Shown here: piece after piece, positions 34,653 to 45,748 of the stretch | Layout of the letters: each line of letters opens with the position of its first letter | Numbering within the stretch: position 1 is the first letter of the stretch | NCBI RefSeq assembly: GCF_019175385.1 | Contig: NC_083346.1 | Location: 61,905,821-61,969,820 of the forward strand | Source of the DNA: Lycium barbarum | Taxonomy: Eukaryota > Streptophyta > Magnoliopsida > Solanales > Solanaceae | Direction: 5' to 3' | Length of the DNA: 64,000 nucleotides | Notes under the pieces: generated by a model | Told to the model about the DNA's origin: nothing | Database searches by the model: none | The model's input: the letters and a program-made list of their open reading frames with translations, nothing else | Made by a program: the position numbers and the translations under genes

Positions 34653-35299
34653 TGATACAAGACCAACTCCATCGAGCTTCATGAAGATGGAGTCTTTGAA
34701 GATCATGGGAGGTCCACATAGGATGACCTTCAAGATATGGGAGATAGCTTGGATGGAAGGCTTTAAGAACGTCACATTCAAGATATGGAAGATAGCTTGG
34801 GAGGCTATTTGGAGAAGGAGGCTATGCATGCAAAAGGGGCTAGTACTTAAATACAAGCCTTTTCAAGTTTCACTTCCATGGAAGACATCCAAACAAGGCC
34901 CTTACTTCATTAAGGGTATAATTGTAATAGAGCTAGTTGTCTTCCTTATTTTCTTAGTATAAATAGTAGACTAAACATTTCAATAGGGGAGATTTTGATG
35001 AATTGATAAATTGATGAGTGATTTTGAGAGTTGTCTCTAGAGAGAGAAACTTGTGAGAGAGGCCATGGATGACTCTTGTTGAATCTTTGATTCTTGAGAG
35101 GATTGGTTGCTTGGGAATTCAATTCCCTTGAGGTCATCCTAAGAGGTTGGTGCTATCTAGAGTGTAATTAGGAGGTCTTGGTTATTGAAGAACCTTGGTT
35201 GCCTAATTGTGCCAATTTTTGTGTCAATCTATCTATCTTTTCTTTTCCTTTTTGTTTATCTTCTTAATTTCTCGTTTCTGCGTATCCATTATTGTATCA
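34653..35299 (+). mobile_element. 3' LTR of element C
   Basis: 647 bp, highly similar to 29898-30519. It is longer mainly because of an extra ~28 bases near 34725 (AGGATGACCTTCAAGATATG), which look like an imperfect duplication of the following GGAAGGCTTTAAG...AAGATATGG stretch. Confidence 0.88.
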
Positions 35300-35348
35300 C
35301 TTTCCGTAGCTTAACCATAGTCTTGACGTTTTAATATAGGTTGAGATA
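35300..35348 (+). mobile_element. LTR A second copy, right part
   Basis: CTTTCCGTAGCTTAACCATAG onward matches 16156-16205. It resumes the LTR interrupted by element C and then stops abruptly at GATACTGGGG. Confidence 0.88.
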
Positions 35349-35557
35349 CTGGGGAATGCCGTCTTGCTACAGGTGCTTGTTTTTCTTGCGGCCGTCAAGG
35401 CCATATTATGAGAGAGTGTCTGTATGGAGGCGGTCCAGGTGGTGTGGCTCAGCCTATTGGGTCGGTTGCTGGCTCATCTTCTTCTGTAGCTATGCGCCTT
35501 ATGGGGCAGGGTATTCAGACCCAGCAGGCCGTGGTAGAGGTCGTGGCGGAGCTTCCA
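35349..35557 (+). pseudogene. Gag zinc-knuckle fragment of a Tekay element
   Basis: The plus-strand frame gives ACFSCGRQGHIMREC, a CX2CX4HX4C zinc knuckle, followed by the Gly/Ser-rich linker (GGGPGGVAQPIGSVAGSSSS), then after a frameshift GRGRGRGGASMS. This is the nucleocapsid end of gag seen in element B. It is cut on the right at 35557 by a minus-strand LTR. Confidence 0.75.
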
Positions 35558-35750
35558 TGTCATGACCCAATCCCGTGGGCCATGACTAGTGCCCGAGCTG
35601 GACACTCGTATACGTACCTATTAGATATAGTCAGACTGAATCTAAGAACAATATGGGAACTTGCAAAAACTCCAAAGGTTTATAACTTCATCACATATAT
35701 GTAGCAAGACAACCTGTCTCCTGAGGAGTCACAACTAATCAAAACGTAAT

Positions 35751-35867
35751 ACGATACGCAAGCCGACAAGGCTGCCACTACATACCAATACGATACGCAA
35801 GCCGACAAGGCTGCCACTACATACCAATACGATACGCAAGCCGACAATGCTGCCACTACATACGAAC
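35751..35867 (-). repeat. 39-bp triplication in LTR H
   Basis: Three copies of ACGATACGCAAGCCGACAAG plus 19 more bases, starting at 35751, 35790 and 35829, nearly identical. Other LTRs here have one copy of this U5-like block. Confidence 0.9.
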
Positions 35868-36111
35868 ATATCCATAATAAATCACATAGACACAGCTGAA
35901 CAAAACTTATACACAACCCACACACATGTCTACAAAACTCTAAGAGTATCGATAGTGAAATATGACGGGACAGGGCCCCGCCGTACCCCTGGATAAACAT
36001 ATATATACATCAAAAGATCTGTACCAAAAGTCTAGGCTCCAGAACAATGGAGCTCTCCAAGACAGCTGAGTAGAAGTCCTAAGCTGGAGGATCACCAAAT
36101 CGAGTATCCGT

Positions 36112-36170
36112 ACCTGCGGGCATGAAACGCAGCCCCCCGTAGAAAGGGGGTCGGTACGAGATATGTACTG
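36112..36170 (-). other. Twin hairpin motif in LTR H
   Basis: On the minus strand: CAGTACATATCTCGTACCG, then CCCCC-TTTCTAC-GGGGG, then TTTCATGCCCGCAGGTAC. The first stem has one G-T type pair. Confidence 0.6.
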
Positions 36171-36381
36171 AGTATATAAAGCATGAAACACAATAAAGAG
36201 GATCATGACTGAAATAGAGATTACAGGAGACAAGTATGACAATCATAATACCAACACACTTGCCTTATGAAATGTAAATCATGCATATCAATATCATATA
36301 TCATACCCAGCCCATTATGGGACTCGGTGAATAAAGTCATCATATACCATCCTTGGCGCCATAATCACATCATCATATCAT

Positions 36382-36386
<5 letters not shown>

Positions 36387-36415
<29 letters not shown>
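36387..36415. repeat. AT dinucleotide microsatellite
   Basis: Uninterrupted ATAT... of about 29 bases inside LTR H, between the GC-rich repeats. Confidence 0.9.
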
Positions 36416-36417
<2 letters not shown>

Positions 36418-38345
36418 GTATCCCGGCCCTCTAGTGAGGGACTCGGTGAACAATGCAGTGAAACTGTGCACGAGAACGTACCCCGGCCCGGGACTCGGTG
36501 AAAGATATATTGAGGCATGCACGAGCAGAGTAGTGAGCAACCATATGCAAACTAAATCATATCTGAGACTCAATAGAATAATCAAAATGAACTATCATTT
36601 GAAAATCGAGACAATAGTCATATCAAATACCCTTCGAATGTCACTATGGATTATATCAAAATAGGACGGCTGGAGTCATAGACACGTATCAAGACATAAT
36701 GAAGTAAGTTCTGGAAATCAATAACGTTAGCCATCCTAGTGTCTCTAAGAATTGGAGTTTCTTTGGAGTTATATACTCATCATATGTTTGTTTTATAAAG
36801 ATCATGCCAAAAAGAAGGAAGGGTTAGCTTTACATACCTGTCGTAGATCAACCATAACCAAACTTGCTTCGTCGCCCCTTTAGCCTATTAATATGAGAGT
36901 AACACTATCGTTAAGAAACTACGACTTTCCAAACTTATAACTCTACAATCAATCACTTATGGGAATCACTCCTTAGTTTATACTCCTTGATTAGCATTTT
37001 GATTAGTTAAGAACTTAACGGAAATCGGGCAGCATTTCCTCTATATAACTCGCCTAACCCGAACTTCCAATTAACCTCCGATTAGCACGGCAACACCAAC
37101 AACAATGATAACAACCCAACAATCTCTCCTACTCCTTTTTCAATTCAAATCATTAGCATCTAAGATTATACACCAAACAGACCAACATACGCTTCTTATA
37201 CGATATCTTATACGCTTGCTTTCTTCCAAATGTACGAGCCATATCAACAACAACACGACAACAACATCAACCACCATCCATGTACAATAAAACTACTTCA
37301 ATATCATTTTAATATAAGCTCGAAACAATCCACCAAAACTACGACATCAAAATACGATTTTTGATCTTTACTTCGCAAAATTACAAACATACGGAAAAGA
37401 GCATAATATTGCCGTGAACAGCAGCACCTATACTTATCTATAACTATATTTCCTGCCCTCCAACATAAACAAATTACCTTCAAATACAATACCATAATAA
37501 TGACAACACTAATCAAACTTAATCCAATTAGAACAACTCCAATTCTGCCCATTACAACGCCAACGATAATCATGTAATTTTCTTACTTCCAATTTCGTCT
37601 AATACAATTTAATCTCTCCATTACAACATCATTAATTCCAATTACATTTTAAGAAGAAGAAATCTTACCTCGAATTAGTTAGGACAAATCCTATAATCAC
37701 TTGCACCAATTGCACCGCTTCTTCTTCCTCAATTCAATATCTTTATATTGCTGCCTCCTTGCACGTAAGACACCCTTGGGATTTAATAATAAAAAAAAAA
37801 AATTAAGAAGGAGGACTGCCTTGGCCGTGAGCTCAAGGAGCTGCCATGGCTGTCCATGGTTCTTTCTTGCAATAAAATGTGAAGATGAATGTGAATTATC
37901 AAATTAATGAGTCACCAATACACTTATATATGCAACCAGCCATCAAGACATGTGGCCAGCCCATCCATAGGACATGTGTCCCACTATAGCAATAGCATGT
38001 CATCATTCATGCCCAATCACAATTGTCCACATTTTTTTTGTGGGGCCCACCTAATAATTCTGATCATGGTTAATTCTAACCATGGTTAATTCTGATCATG
38101 GGGCCCACTTGGTACACTAATTAGGCTAATTAATCATTAATCCCCACTTAATTATATAATCATGGTTAGTTATCCCTCATCTCCACTAATATTTCCACAC
38201 TAATTGAAATTTACAAACAAATCGTGCACTTATTAAAAATCGGGGTTAAAAGGTCCTTGTCCCATATCTCAAAATTAATCTTGTTCTTAAACTTATGTCG
38301 ATTAACTTACGAATAATCCAACGTACAAAAATACGGGATATAACA

Positions 38346-40253
38346 TCCTTCCCCCCTTTAGAACATTCGTCCTCGAATGTTAAACTAGTCCTGCGCTCCC
38401 AATACTTTCTCAAGTGTTCTCTTATTGAATTAGGCCCTTCACATGCCTCTTTCATTGATCGATTCCCTTTAATTTACTATAATGCATTCCAGATCTCTAA
38501 GTGACCATTCCTGTAATATTCCCTCTAACTCTCGCCTCTCGAGGTAATAATTCCACATCATTGTCTTTACTCTCCTCTTTATTCCGCAGTTGGTTAACAT
38601 TTGTATTGCGAGCTTTTCTGCTGAAATCTTACTCTTCTCTCTGGTGCACTTAGTCATAACTCAACTCTTTCTTCTTCTATGAGTTACTCCCTTAAGATGT
38701 ATCGCTCACTTCACCTTACCTCTTAATCTTTAAATAAGATTTTATAACGCGCAGACATCCCTCGTCAATTTATTAGACTTTACAATCCTTGGAGTATTTC
38801 GTGCCTCTGGTAACCTGTAGACTAGGGCTGGGCATAAATACCGAAAATTGAAAAACCGAACCGAACCGAACCGAACTAGTTTGGTTCGGTGTTTGGTGTC
38901 CACCTTCAAAAAACCGAAACCGAAATAGCCGAACCGAAATTTGATAAAACAGAACCCAAAAACCGAACACACACCGAAATTTAATACATTACCCAAAAAA
39001 ATTAAAATAGTCTAGGCCCATTAAGTTTAAAGCAAAAAAAAAACTCAATTGTAACAAGCCCTCTTTTGCATTTGTATCCCTAATTTTCTACTTCAGTTGA
39101 GAAAATCAAATATGTTAAGGAAGGCAACTAGGATGTGTAAGAGGTTTAATGTATGTCCTTTATGTGTTTTCTTAATTATTCTTACGGTATGTATATAACA
39201 CCTAGTAATCCTATATCATGGTTATAGTTTTCTATTCTTGTATATCCTGTTTGTTTGATTTTGATTTCAATTTATCAGTTTTATGTTTTATTGCTTTTGA
39301 GAATATGAATTAGTGTCAATGGAATCGCTTCTAATATCATATCAAAAAAATCGAATTGAAAAAACCGAAACCGAACCGAACCAAACTTTAAAAAACCGAA
39401 ACCGAAAGAACCGAACCGAACTAGTTTGGTTCGGTGTTCGGTGTCCACCTTCAAAAAACCGAACCCGAAATAGCCAAACAGAAGTTTGATAAAACCGAAC
39501 CGAAAAACCGAACGTCCACCCCTACTGTAGACCCTTCGCAAACTCTACGAATAAAACAAAATTTTCCAGGGTGTTACATTATTTTACATCAATAACCTTA
39601 CATTGCTCTACTGTTCCAATCCACATTCTGGAATCTTTGGCCTCATGCATCACTCCTCGACTTCTTTAAAAGACTTTAACCGTCACTCTACTTTTTAGCT
39701 CTTAATCTCAATCCTTAGAGTTGGCTATCAAGTAGCGTTAAAGTTCCCTCATATAATAACTTTACATAGTCGCTCTGTGATCTGACTATCATTAACTGGT
39801 ATAATTCTGAAATAATTTTTGATCTGACATATAAATTTACCGTCTTCTAGTAACCAGCTCGTTCTGATCGTCTTGCTTAAACCATTTCACAATTTCCCTT
39901 AACCCAACTTGTAACACTTTAGGCATATTACCTCGTGTCGTTTCTTTATCTTTAATTCAAACTCTTCTATTGCCTCTTTACTCATATTTTTCTCTTAGTT
40001 CTCTTATCACGCGTCAGAGTATGCGTAAGTGCTCAAATGAGCCCAAGAGATATCTTAGCGTCGTCTCAGTAGTCTTCATGCTTTACCTTGCCTTCTCCTC
40101 TTTTATCTTACAATCGGTATCGGGATATTCTTCGGCTTAACCATTGCCATGTCCTATTTTCCCTTAGTATTAATTCTATCTCGGTAATCTGACTTAAACT
40201 ATCTTACACCTTTCCCTAATGTACCCAAAATATCGCAACCACGTTGTTATTAC
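38346..40253 (-). mobile_element. Internal region of element H, non-coding (left copy)
   Basis: It begins at the polypurine tract (plus strand TCCTTCCCCCCTTTA) and the GAACATTCGTCCTCGAATGTT block. No chromodomain or integrase follows, unlike true Tekay elements; no frame with a recognisable domain is seen on either strand. It is interrupted by a hAT-like element (38823-39524). The last part (about 39600-40253) recurs with divergence at 42431-43076. Confidence 0.7.
38823..39524. mobile_element. Non-autonomous hAT-like DNA transposon
   Basis: 702 bp with imperfect terminal inverted repeats TAGGGCTGGGC and GTCCACCCCTA, flanked by a perfect 8-bp duplication CTGTAGAC (38815-38822 and 39525-39532). 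The 8-bp duplication and TAGGG-type ends are hAT features. The interior is rich in CCGAACCGAAC repeats, with two direct copies of a block containing the palindrome CCGAACTAGTTTGGTTCGG at about 38868 and 39416. No transposase frame is present. Confidence 0.88.
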
Positions 40254-40843
40254 TGATGCAAGCCGAGTTGCCTCAAGGACATTTCGAGGACCGTCCCGTG
40301 GAGTCAAAGTGTGGATTAGCATGGGAGGACAGATTGGAGATGAAAGAGCATTAAAGTGGCCCAATGAGTAAAGGAAGGCTATATTCGCAAAAGAGGCCAC
40401 TTTCGTAATTCCAAGACTTTTATCCCCACTAGGCTAGCCAAACAAGGCCCTTGCCTCATTAATGGCATTTATGTAATAAAGTAGTGTCTTCTTTATTTCA
40501 TTAGTATAAATAGCTAGTCTTTTATTTCATTAGGGGGATTTTGATGAATTGAGAAATGGATGAGTGATTTTGAGAGTTATCTCTAGAGAGAGAAACTTGT
40601 GAGAGAGGCCATGGATGGCTCTTGTTGAATCTTTGATTGTTGAGAGGATTGGTTGTTTGGGAATTCAATTCCCTTGAGGTCATCCTAAGAGGTTGGTGCT
40701 AGCTAGAGTGTAATTAGGAGGTCTTGGTTATTGAAGAACCTTGGTTGCCTAATTGTGCCCATTTTTGTGTCAATCTATCTATCTTTTCTTTCCTTTTGTT
40801 TATCTTCTTAATTTCTCATTTTCGCGTATCCGTTATTGTATCA
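40254..40843 (+). mobile_element. 5' LTR of element D
   Basis: 590 bp with TG...CA ends and a TATAAATAG-like box at about 40505. Its beginning matches the scrap at 7303-7372; its second half closely matches the LTRs of C. Confidence 0.85.
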
Positions 40844-40845
40844 AT

Positions 40846-40857
40846 TGGTATCAGAGC
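40846..40857 (+). other. Primer binding site, element D
   Basis: TGGTATCAGAGC, two bases after the LTR end, as in element G. Confidence 0.92.
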
Positions 40858-41429
40858 TTGGATTAGATTTGTTCTATCAAATCTAGCCTAGGGTTTGTTA
40901 CTATTAAAAAAAAATCGAAAATAAAAAAAAAAAGTTTCGAACCCTTGTTTGTTGTTGATTCTAGTGTTAGATTTGAGTTCCTTAGTGTTTTAGGGTTTCA
41001 AATCCGAAGTTTCGAGTCATTTCAAGTTGTTTTGAGTTTTTCACCATTGTTGAGTTGAAGAACTTGAAAGTGGGTCTTGTTGATTTGGGTGAAATTGGGA
41101 CTTGAAACTTATTGGGCTTTGTTCTACAAGTCTTGGGGAGTCTAAGTCTGAAATTTGAAGGAAAAACAAGTTGATTTGAAGGTAGTTGAAAATTTGAAAT
41201 TGTTGGTGTTCTTGGAGATCTTCAAATCTTCATAGGGAAGAAGAAGACTCTCCAAAAGGGCATTTAATCCAAAGTTTTCAAGTCAAGATTTGGGAAAAGT
41301 GTTTTTCTACACCAAAAGGGTAAATACTAGGTTGAATGGGCCCAGGAACGTCATCAGATCCAAGAAATTTGGTCCAAAATTCGAGAAGTTCGAGTTCAAC
41401 ACGAAAATTGCTAAAGCTGGGAACATTGC

Positions 41430-41815
41430 AAATTACGGACCGTAAATCACTTTACAGACCGTAATCTGGGGTCATAAACTTGGATCTTGAAATAGTAGCT
41501 CACTGGAATTTGGCAACATCGTTAAATACGGACCGTAAACCCAAAATACGGACCGTAAATCCAAAATACGGACCATAAACCACAATACGGCCCGTATCTT
41601 GTGGGTCGTAAAAGGCAAGGAACATTCTGTTTTGGGCATCACTAAATACGGACACGAAATACGGACCGTAAACCACAATACGGCCCGTATCTTGTGGGTC
41701 GTAAAAGGCAAGGTACATTCTGTTTTGGGCATCACTAAATACGGACTTGAAATACGGACCGTAAACCACAATACGGACCGTATTTTGTCAAGCTCAAACC
41801 GTATACTCAAGGTAC
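41430..41815 (+). repeat. 93-bp tandem repeat with ACGGNCCGT cores (element D leader)
   Basis: CACAATACGG recurs at 41581, 41674 and 41767, an exact period of 93 bp. Cores are ATACGGACCGTAAA and ATACGGCCCGTAT, with the linker TTCTGTTTTGGGCATCAC. The array faces the same way relative to transcription as the related modules in Tekay LTRs. Confidence 0.9.
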
Positions 41816-42430
41816 CTTTTCAAGTCCAAATTTCATTTCATCCCACTTCCATTTCTCAAAAATTTCTTGATCCTTAGTAGATGGTCTTGTGTCCCTAATC
41901 CTTTGGTAGGGGAAAAAAATAGAGTATAGAAATTTAAAAAATTTCGTTATTTCAAATTGATACCTTGGATCAATTGGGGCTTCCCGGTCGTGTTTTCAAG
42001 TTATCACCTACCCGGGCCCGAAATTTTAGTTATTTTCCTGATTTTTGCATTCTATTTTCTTGTGTCTCTCAACTAGTAGCCATTTAGTAGTTGTTCCTAC
42101 TTGTGTTTGCTAGTTCTTGTGTCCGCATTTCTTTCGTACCAATTCTTTCGTGCTTTTCTTCGTTTTTGCTTCGTTGTTAATTTCTTGGTTCAAGTCCGTT
42201 AGATTGAATTGAGTCGTCTGTCTTTCTTCGAGTCTAACAAGAATCCATTCCGACCTCAAGTAGCAATTGTGCACCTTGCAAGCAACCGAATCCAATCGAG
42301 AATCAACATCGGCCAATCCATTTGAGTGGTAAAAGGCAAGAGTGTGTGAGTTCATTTGACTGGTGCTAGCCGAGCACAAACGAGCGTAAACATGAGTGTG
42401 GTGAGGTTTCTTTACTACTAACGTGTTTGC

Positions 42431-45067
42431 GTCCGCATTCTGGAAGCTTCAGTATCATGTATCACTTTTCGGCTTTCTTTTCAAAGGTTTTTAACTGTCA
42501 CTTTGCTTTTAGCTCTTGATCTCGATCTTTAGGGTTGGCTATCAAGTTGCGCTAGAGTTCCCTCATTTTATAACTTCACATAGCTGCTCTATGATCTGTC
42601 TGTTATTAACTGGTATAATTCTGAAAGAATTTCTCTTAATTTGACATATAAATTCACTATCACTCAGTAACCAGTGACCCGCTTGTTCTGATGGTCTCGG
42701 TTAAATCATTTCACAACTTCCCTTAATCCAACTTGTAACATTTTAGGCATATTATCTCATGTCGTTTCTTTATTTTTAATTCAAACTCCTCTATTGCCCC
42801 TTTACTCAAGTTTTGCTCTTAGTTTTTCTGCCACACATTATGTTGCAATCTTTACAAGAATATGCGAAGGCGCTCAAATCAGCCCGAGAAATACCTTAGC
42901 GTCGTCTCACTAGTCTTTATGCAGACCTTACATTCTTCTCTTATATCTTTCAATTGATATCAGGGCTCAACTATGGCTTTTGCCCTCAGTACTAATCCTC
43001 TTTCGGTGCTTTGGTTCAAACCATCTTACACTTTTCCTTAATATATCCAAAATATCGCAATCGTATTATTATTACTGAATCTTTACTATCCTTATCAAAT
43101 ACTCACTTAGTCTCATTCTTAGCATACAAATATTCGTAGGTTGCATAACTATTCTTGTACAAATCGTATAAAGTATGTCCAATCTTAGTTGTAGTCCTTC
43201 CTTCTCCTGGTTCATTCTGCTTTACATATTTCATCTGTACTAAAGCTCGCTCGCAGCCTTATCTCGTCATACTCCTTTCCCTTTCTTTATTTACCCTTTG
43301 ATTTTTTCATATCCTACTATAGAAATTTTCTATCTCTCCCCTTTGCTACTTAGAAGTCGCAACATCATTAGCTCACAACTTATTGCCAAGTCTTAGCCTC
43401 TAATCTAGTATAGCATTGCTATCCTTTATAGTGTCTCTTAAGTTACTCGTTACCATTATTTTGTCATACTCTTTCTTTTCATAAGAACCTACTTTGTAAT
43501 GTCATATCGTTCAAGATCTTTACAAATAATTCTCAACACTATCTCAAATACCATCTTGACTACTATCCGTTTATTGCTGGCTTTTAGATCTTACCAACTT
43601 GTTTCAGCATGGGATCTCATTTGAAGTTTGAGTATCCATATCAGATATATTATAATGTCAATTGTTTCCATTTATACTTACTTTTCTTTCGCTCGCTTCC
43701 CCCCTTTGGGGTTATACTTATACCATTATCTGTTTATATTCTGTTCCATATCCCTATTTCCAATCTCAAATTCACCCGATCCTTCTTCCAATTCACTCGG
43801 TATACTATACCATACTCATGTCTTTCTTTATAATGTATAACTTTGATTATCCATGTACGAAACCTTAACAAAATCGTGAAGCGATGAGAACCTTTCCATA
43901 TATAATATAAAATCTTATCTGATAATTCGTACTCGAGTAATGCAATCAATGTAGCAACTCATCAAAGGCCACATTCCACTTAATCCAATCAATAATTAAT
44001 TAGTACCTGTAGCCGTTCCAAATTCTCAATTAGGTAGCACTTATATTCTGATGATAAGTGTCCCAAGCTTTCTTATAACAGTATATTTATCCCAACGGAT
44101 ATCATCTGCTTCCTCTAATAAATTTAAAATACATCAGTTGTTTCGCAAATCTACAATCCCTGTCCTTTAAGGATTTCACTGTTTCCGAGGTAAAGTCATA
44201 TACACGCAATACTCCTTTATGCCTTATGCTCTCTTGCCCTTGTCGTGTACCCAGTACCAACTTCTAACTTACTCAACATCATATCGAGTTCATCTTAATG
44301 ACAATCTTATCTTATCACCTTGTCGTCCTACTACACCTTTAAGTTCATAGCTATATATTTTCCTTTTGTTCTATACTCGTACCCAATTATTCACGTCTAT
44401 ATTAGGTGTTTCCTTTAGAACTCCTTTTATTTCTCCAGTCTATGTCCATCTTTTATTCTATACACGAGGAATCTCATGCTACCCCTATATCCTTTGGAAA
44501 CCACTACTCCTGCATAATCCCTTTCTCATTTTCAAAATATATTCTGTTCATCCCTATTTGTTCTTATCATCTTCATCATTTTTCTGGCACCCATTCTACC
44601 TCGTTGCTCATCTTGCTATAGTTTGGTATTTCACAGTTCCGTCACTTATATTACTCGTGTTCTCTGTTATGTCATAACCTGTTACTACACTATTATCTCG
44701 CTCGCTTTCTTCTTATTTCCTTCTTTCAAGTAATTCCTTCTTTTCTTGTGCTCGCTTTCATTCTCGTTATCACATAATCTTTATTCTGAGCTTTTCCCTA
44801 TAGAACTTTATAAGTCTTTCTCATTCATTCTATATTCTGCCTTTCCATTTCATATTTTCCTGTATACCTTAGTCACTTCCTCGCTAGGCTTTATCCATTT
44901 CCATAACAACCCTCATGATATTCACATTACATCCTGTTTGTAATCAATCATATAGCGTAACACTTCTTAACTTTTTACCCTTTCTGGTCAATCTTATCCT
45001 TAATACCTCACAAGTTGTCTTATCAATACATTCATATTCGTCACAATTCTTCTTCCTCTGTACTCTT
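42431..45067 (-). mobile_element. Internal region of element H, non-coding (right copy)
   Basis: 42431-43076 repeats, with roughly a fifth of bases changed, the sequence at 39600-40253, then continues. Parts near 44170-44220 and 44940-45065 match the reverse complement of element 1's non-coding internal region. Several frames of 60-200 codons exist on the plus strand, but they are antisense to the element and lack recognisable domains. I see no gene. Confidence 0.7.
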
Positions 45068-45113
45068 GATACAGTAACGGATACGCGGAAACGAGAAATT
45101 AAGAAGATAAACA
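45068..45113 (-). mobile_element. LTR end scrap of the C/D family
   Basis: TGATACAGTAACGGATACGCGG onward is the reverse complement of the last ~45 bases of D-type LTRs. It marks the boundary between element H and the organelle-like DNA. Confidence 0.75.
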
Positions 45114-45334
45114 AAAAAAGGATCCAAATTCTCAAAGAAAGTAGACACCCATCCGCATTCATTTTAACAAAAAAGACAGTAAGGGGAAACCTTCACACAA
45201 AAATATTCGTATATTCTCGCTCATCCACGGTTTTTCCCAAGCCAAAACCTACTCCTAAGAAGTTGCTGGATCGAAGTAGTACATTATACATCTGCCCGCC
45301 AGCAGCGGAGGGGGTTCGATTCCCCTTATACGCG

Positions 45335-45375
45335 ATGTGGCGAAAAAGACTGATTCAACGAGATATACCTGCATG
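45335..45375 (+). pseudogene. rps4: Possible 5' end of mitochondrial rps4
   Basis: The frame opens MWRKRLIQRDIPA and then loses any resemblance (CRECASSL...). From memory, plant mitochondrial ribosomal protein S4 begins in a very similar way; this is recall, not a search. If right, only about 13 codons survive and the rest was replaced by recombination, which is common in plant mitochondrial DNA. Confidence 0.35.
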
Positions 45376-45578
45376 TCGAGAGTGCGCTTCCTCTCTCTCA
45401 ACTAAGGAAAGAGATAGAGAATTCATGTACTTCGCGATTTCCTGCGGATCTATCGTATCGTTACTTCTCTCTGATTGTGATTTCCCATGTGTCGTACTAT
45501 ACCGCTAAGGAAAACAAAAAAGAACCGGGCTAGGCTACTCCTCTTCCCCTTTCTGAATCAACTTGTCCTTGTCTTAAG

Positions 45579-45748
45579 NNNNNNNNNNNNNNNNNNNNNN
45601 NNNNNNNNNNNNNNNNNNNNNNNNNNNNNNNNNNNNNNNNNNNNNNNNNNNNNNNNNNNNNNNNNNNNNNNNNNNNNNNNNNNNNNNNNNNNNNNNNNNN
45701 NNNNNNNNNNNNNNNNNNNNNNNNNNNNNNNNNNNNNNNNNNNNNNNN
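45579..45748. other. Assembly gap (170 N)
   Basis: Unsequenced or unjoined bases. Any frame crossing it is meaningless. It lies inside the organelle-like insertion, so the insertion's continuity is not proven by this sequence. Confidence 1.

Larger units (their letters stand above)
29898..35299 (+). mobile_element. Complete non-autonomous LTR retrotransposon C
   Basis: LTRs of 622 and 647 bp with TGATACAAG...TTGTATCA ends, a primer site, a polypurine tract and a perfect 5-bp target duplication CTTTC (29893-29897 and 35300-35304). The uninterrupted target is visible at 16154-16200, which proves the insertion. The internal region has no reverse transcriptase, RNase H or integrase. What coding it has is a degenerate protease-like segment followed by a gag-like segment, in reversed order, and a long acidic unknown frame. 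It resembles CRM-like elements D, E and G in its ends and leader. Confidence 0.9.
35558..38345 (-). mobile_element. 3' LTR of Tekay-type element H
   Basis: On the minus strand it starts TGTTATATCCCGTATTTTTG and ends GGGTCATGACA, 2788 bp. It belongs to the same LTR family as A (shared block order, GC-rich hairpin repeats at 36310-36510). It holds a 39-bp triplication, a twin hairpin and an AT microsatellite. Confidence 0.85.
40254..42430 (+). mobile_element. Truncated CRM-like element D (5' LTR and leader)
   Basis: 5' LTR 40254-40843 (590 bp, TGATGCAAGCC...TTGTATCA), primer site 40846-40857, then a leader that breaks off at ACGTGTTTGC (42430). In C that position lies just before the splice-acceptor-like site and the first ATG. 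All coding sequence and the 3' LTR are lost. It lies between two diverged copies of the same piece of element H. Confidence 0.85.

Noticed and set aside
33414..34962. Host gene or envelope gene in element C
   Set aside because: It lies between the LTRs of C, has frameshifts and no recognisable signal or fusion features; kept only as an unknown element frame.
38868..39500. Host gene with CCGAACC repeat protein
   Set aside because: The phenylalanine/glycine-rich frames arise from the repeat itself and lie wholly inside the hAT-like element.
45300..45332. tRNA-like T-arm (GGGGGTTCGATTCCCC)
   Set aside because: The stem and loop look like a T-arm, but no acceptor, D-arm or anticodon arm can be folded around it, so no tRNA is called.
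43600..45508. Several plus-strand frames of 65-200 codons in element H
   Set aside because: They are antisense to the element, low in complexity and share no domain with anything; matching parts of element 1 are not open.
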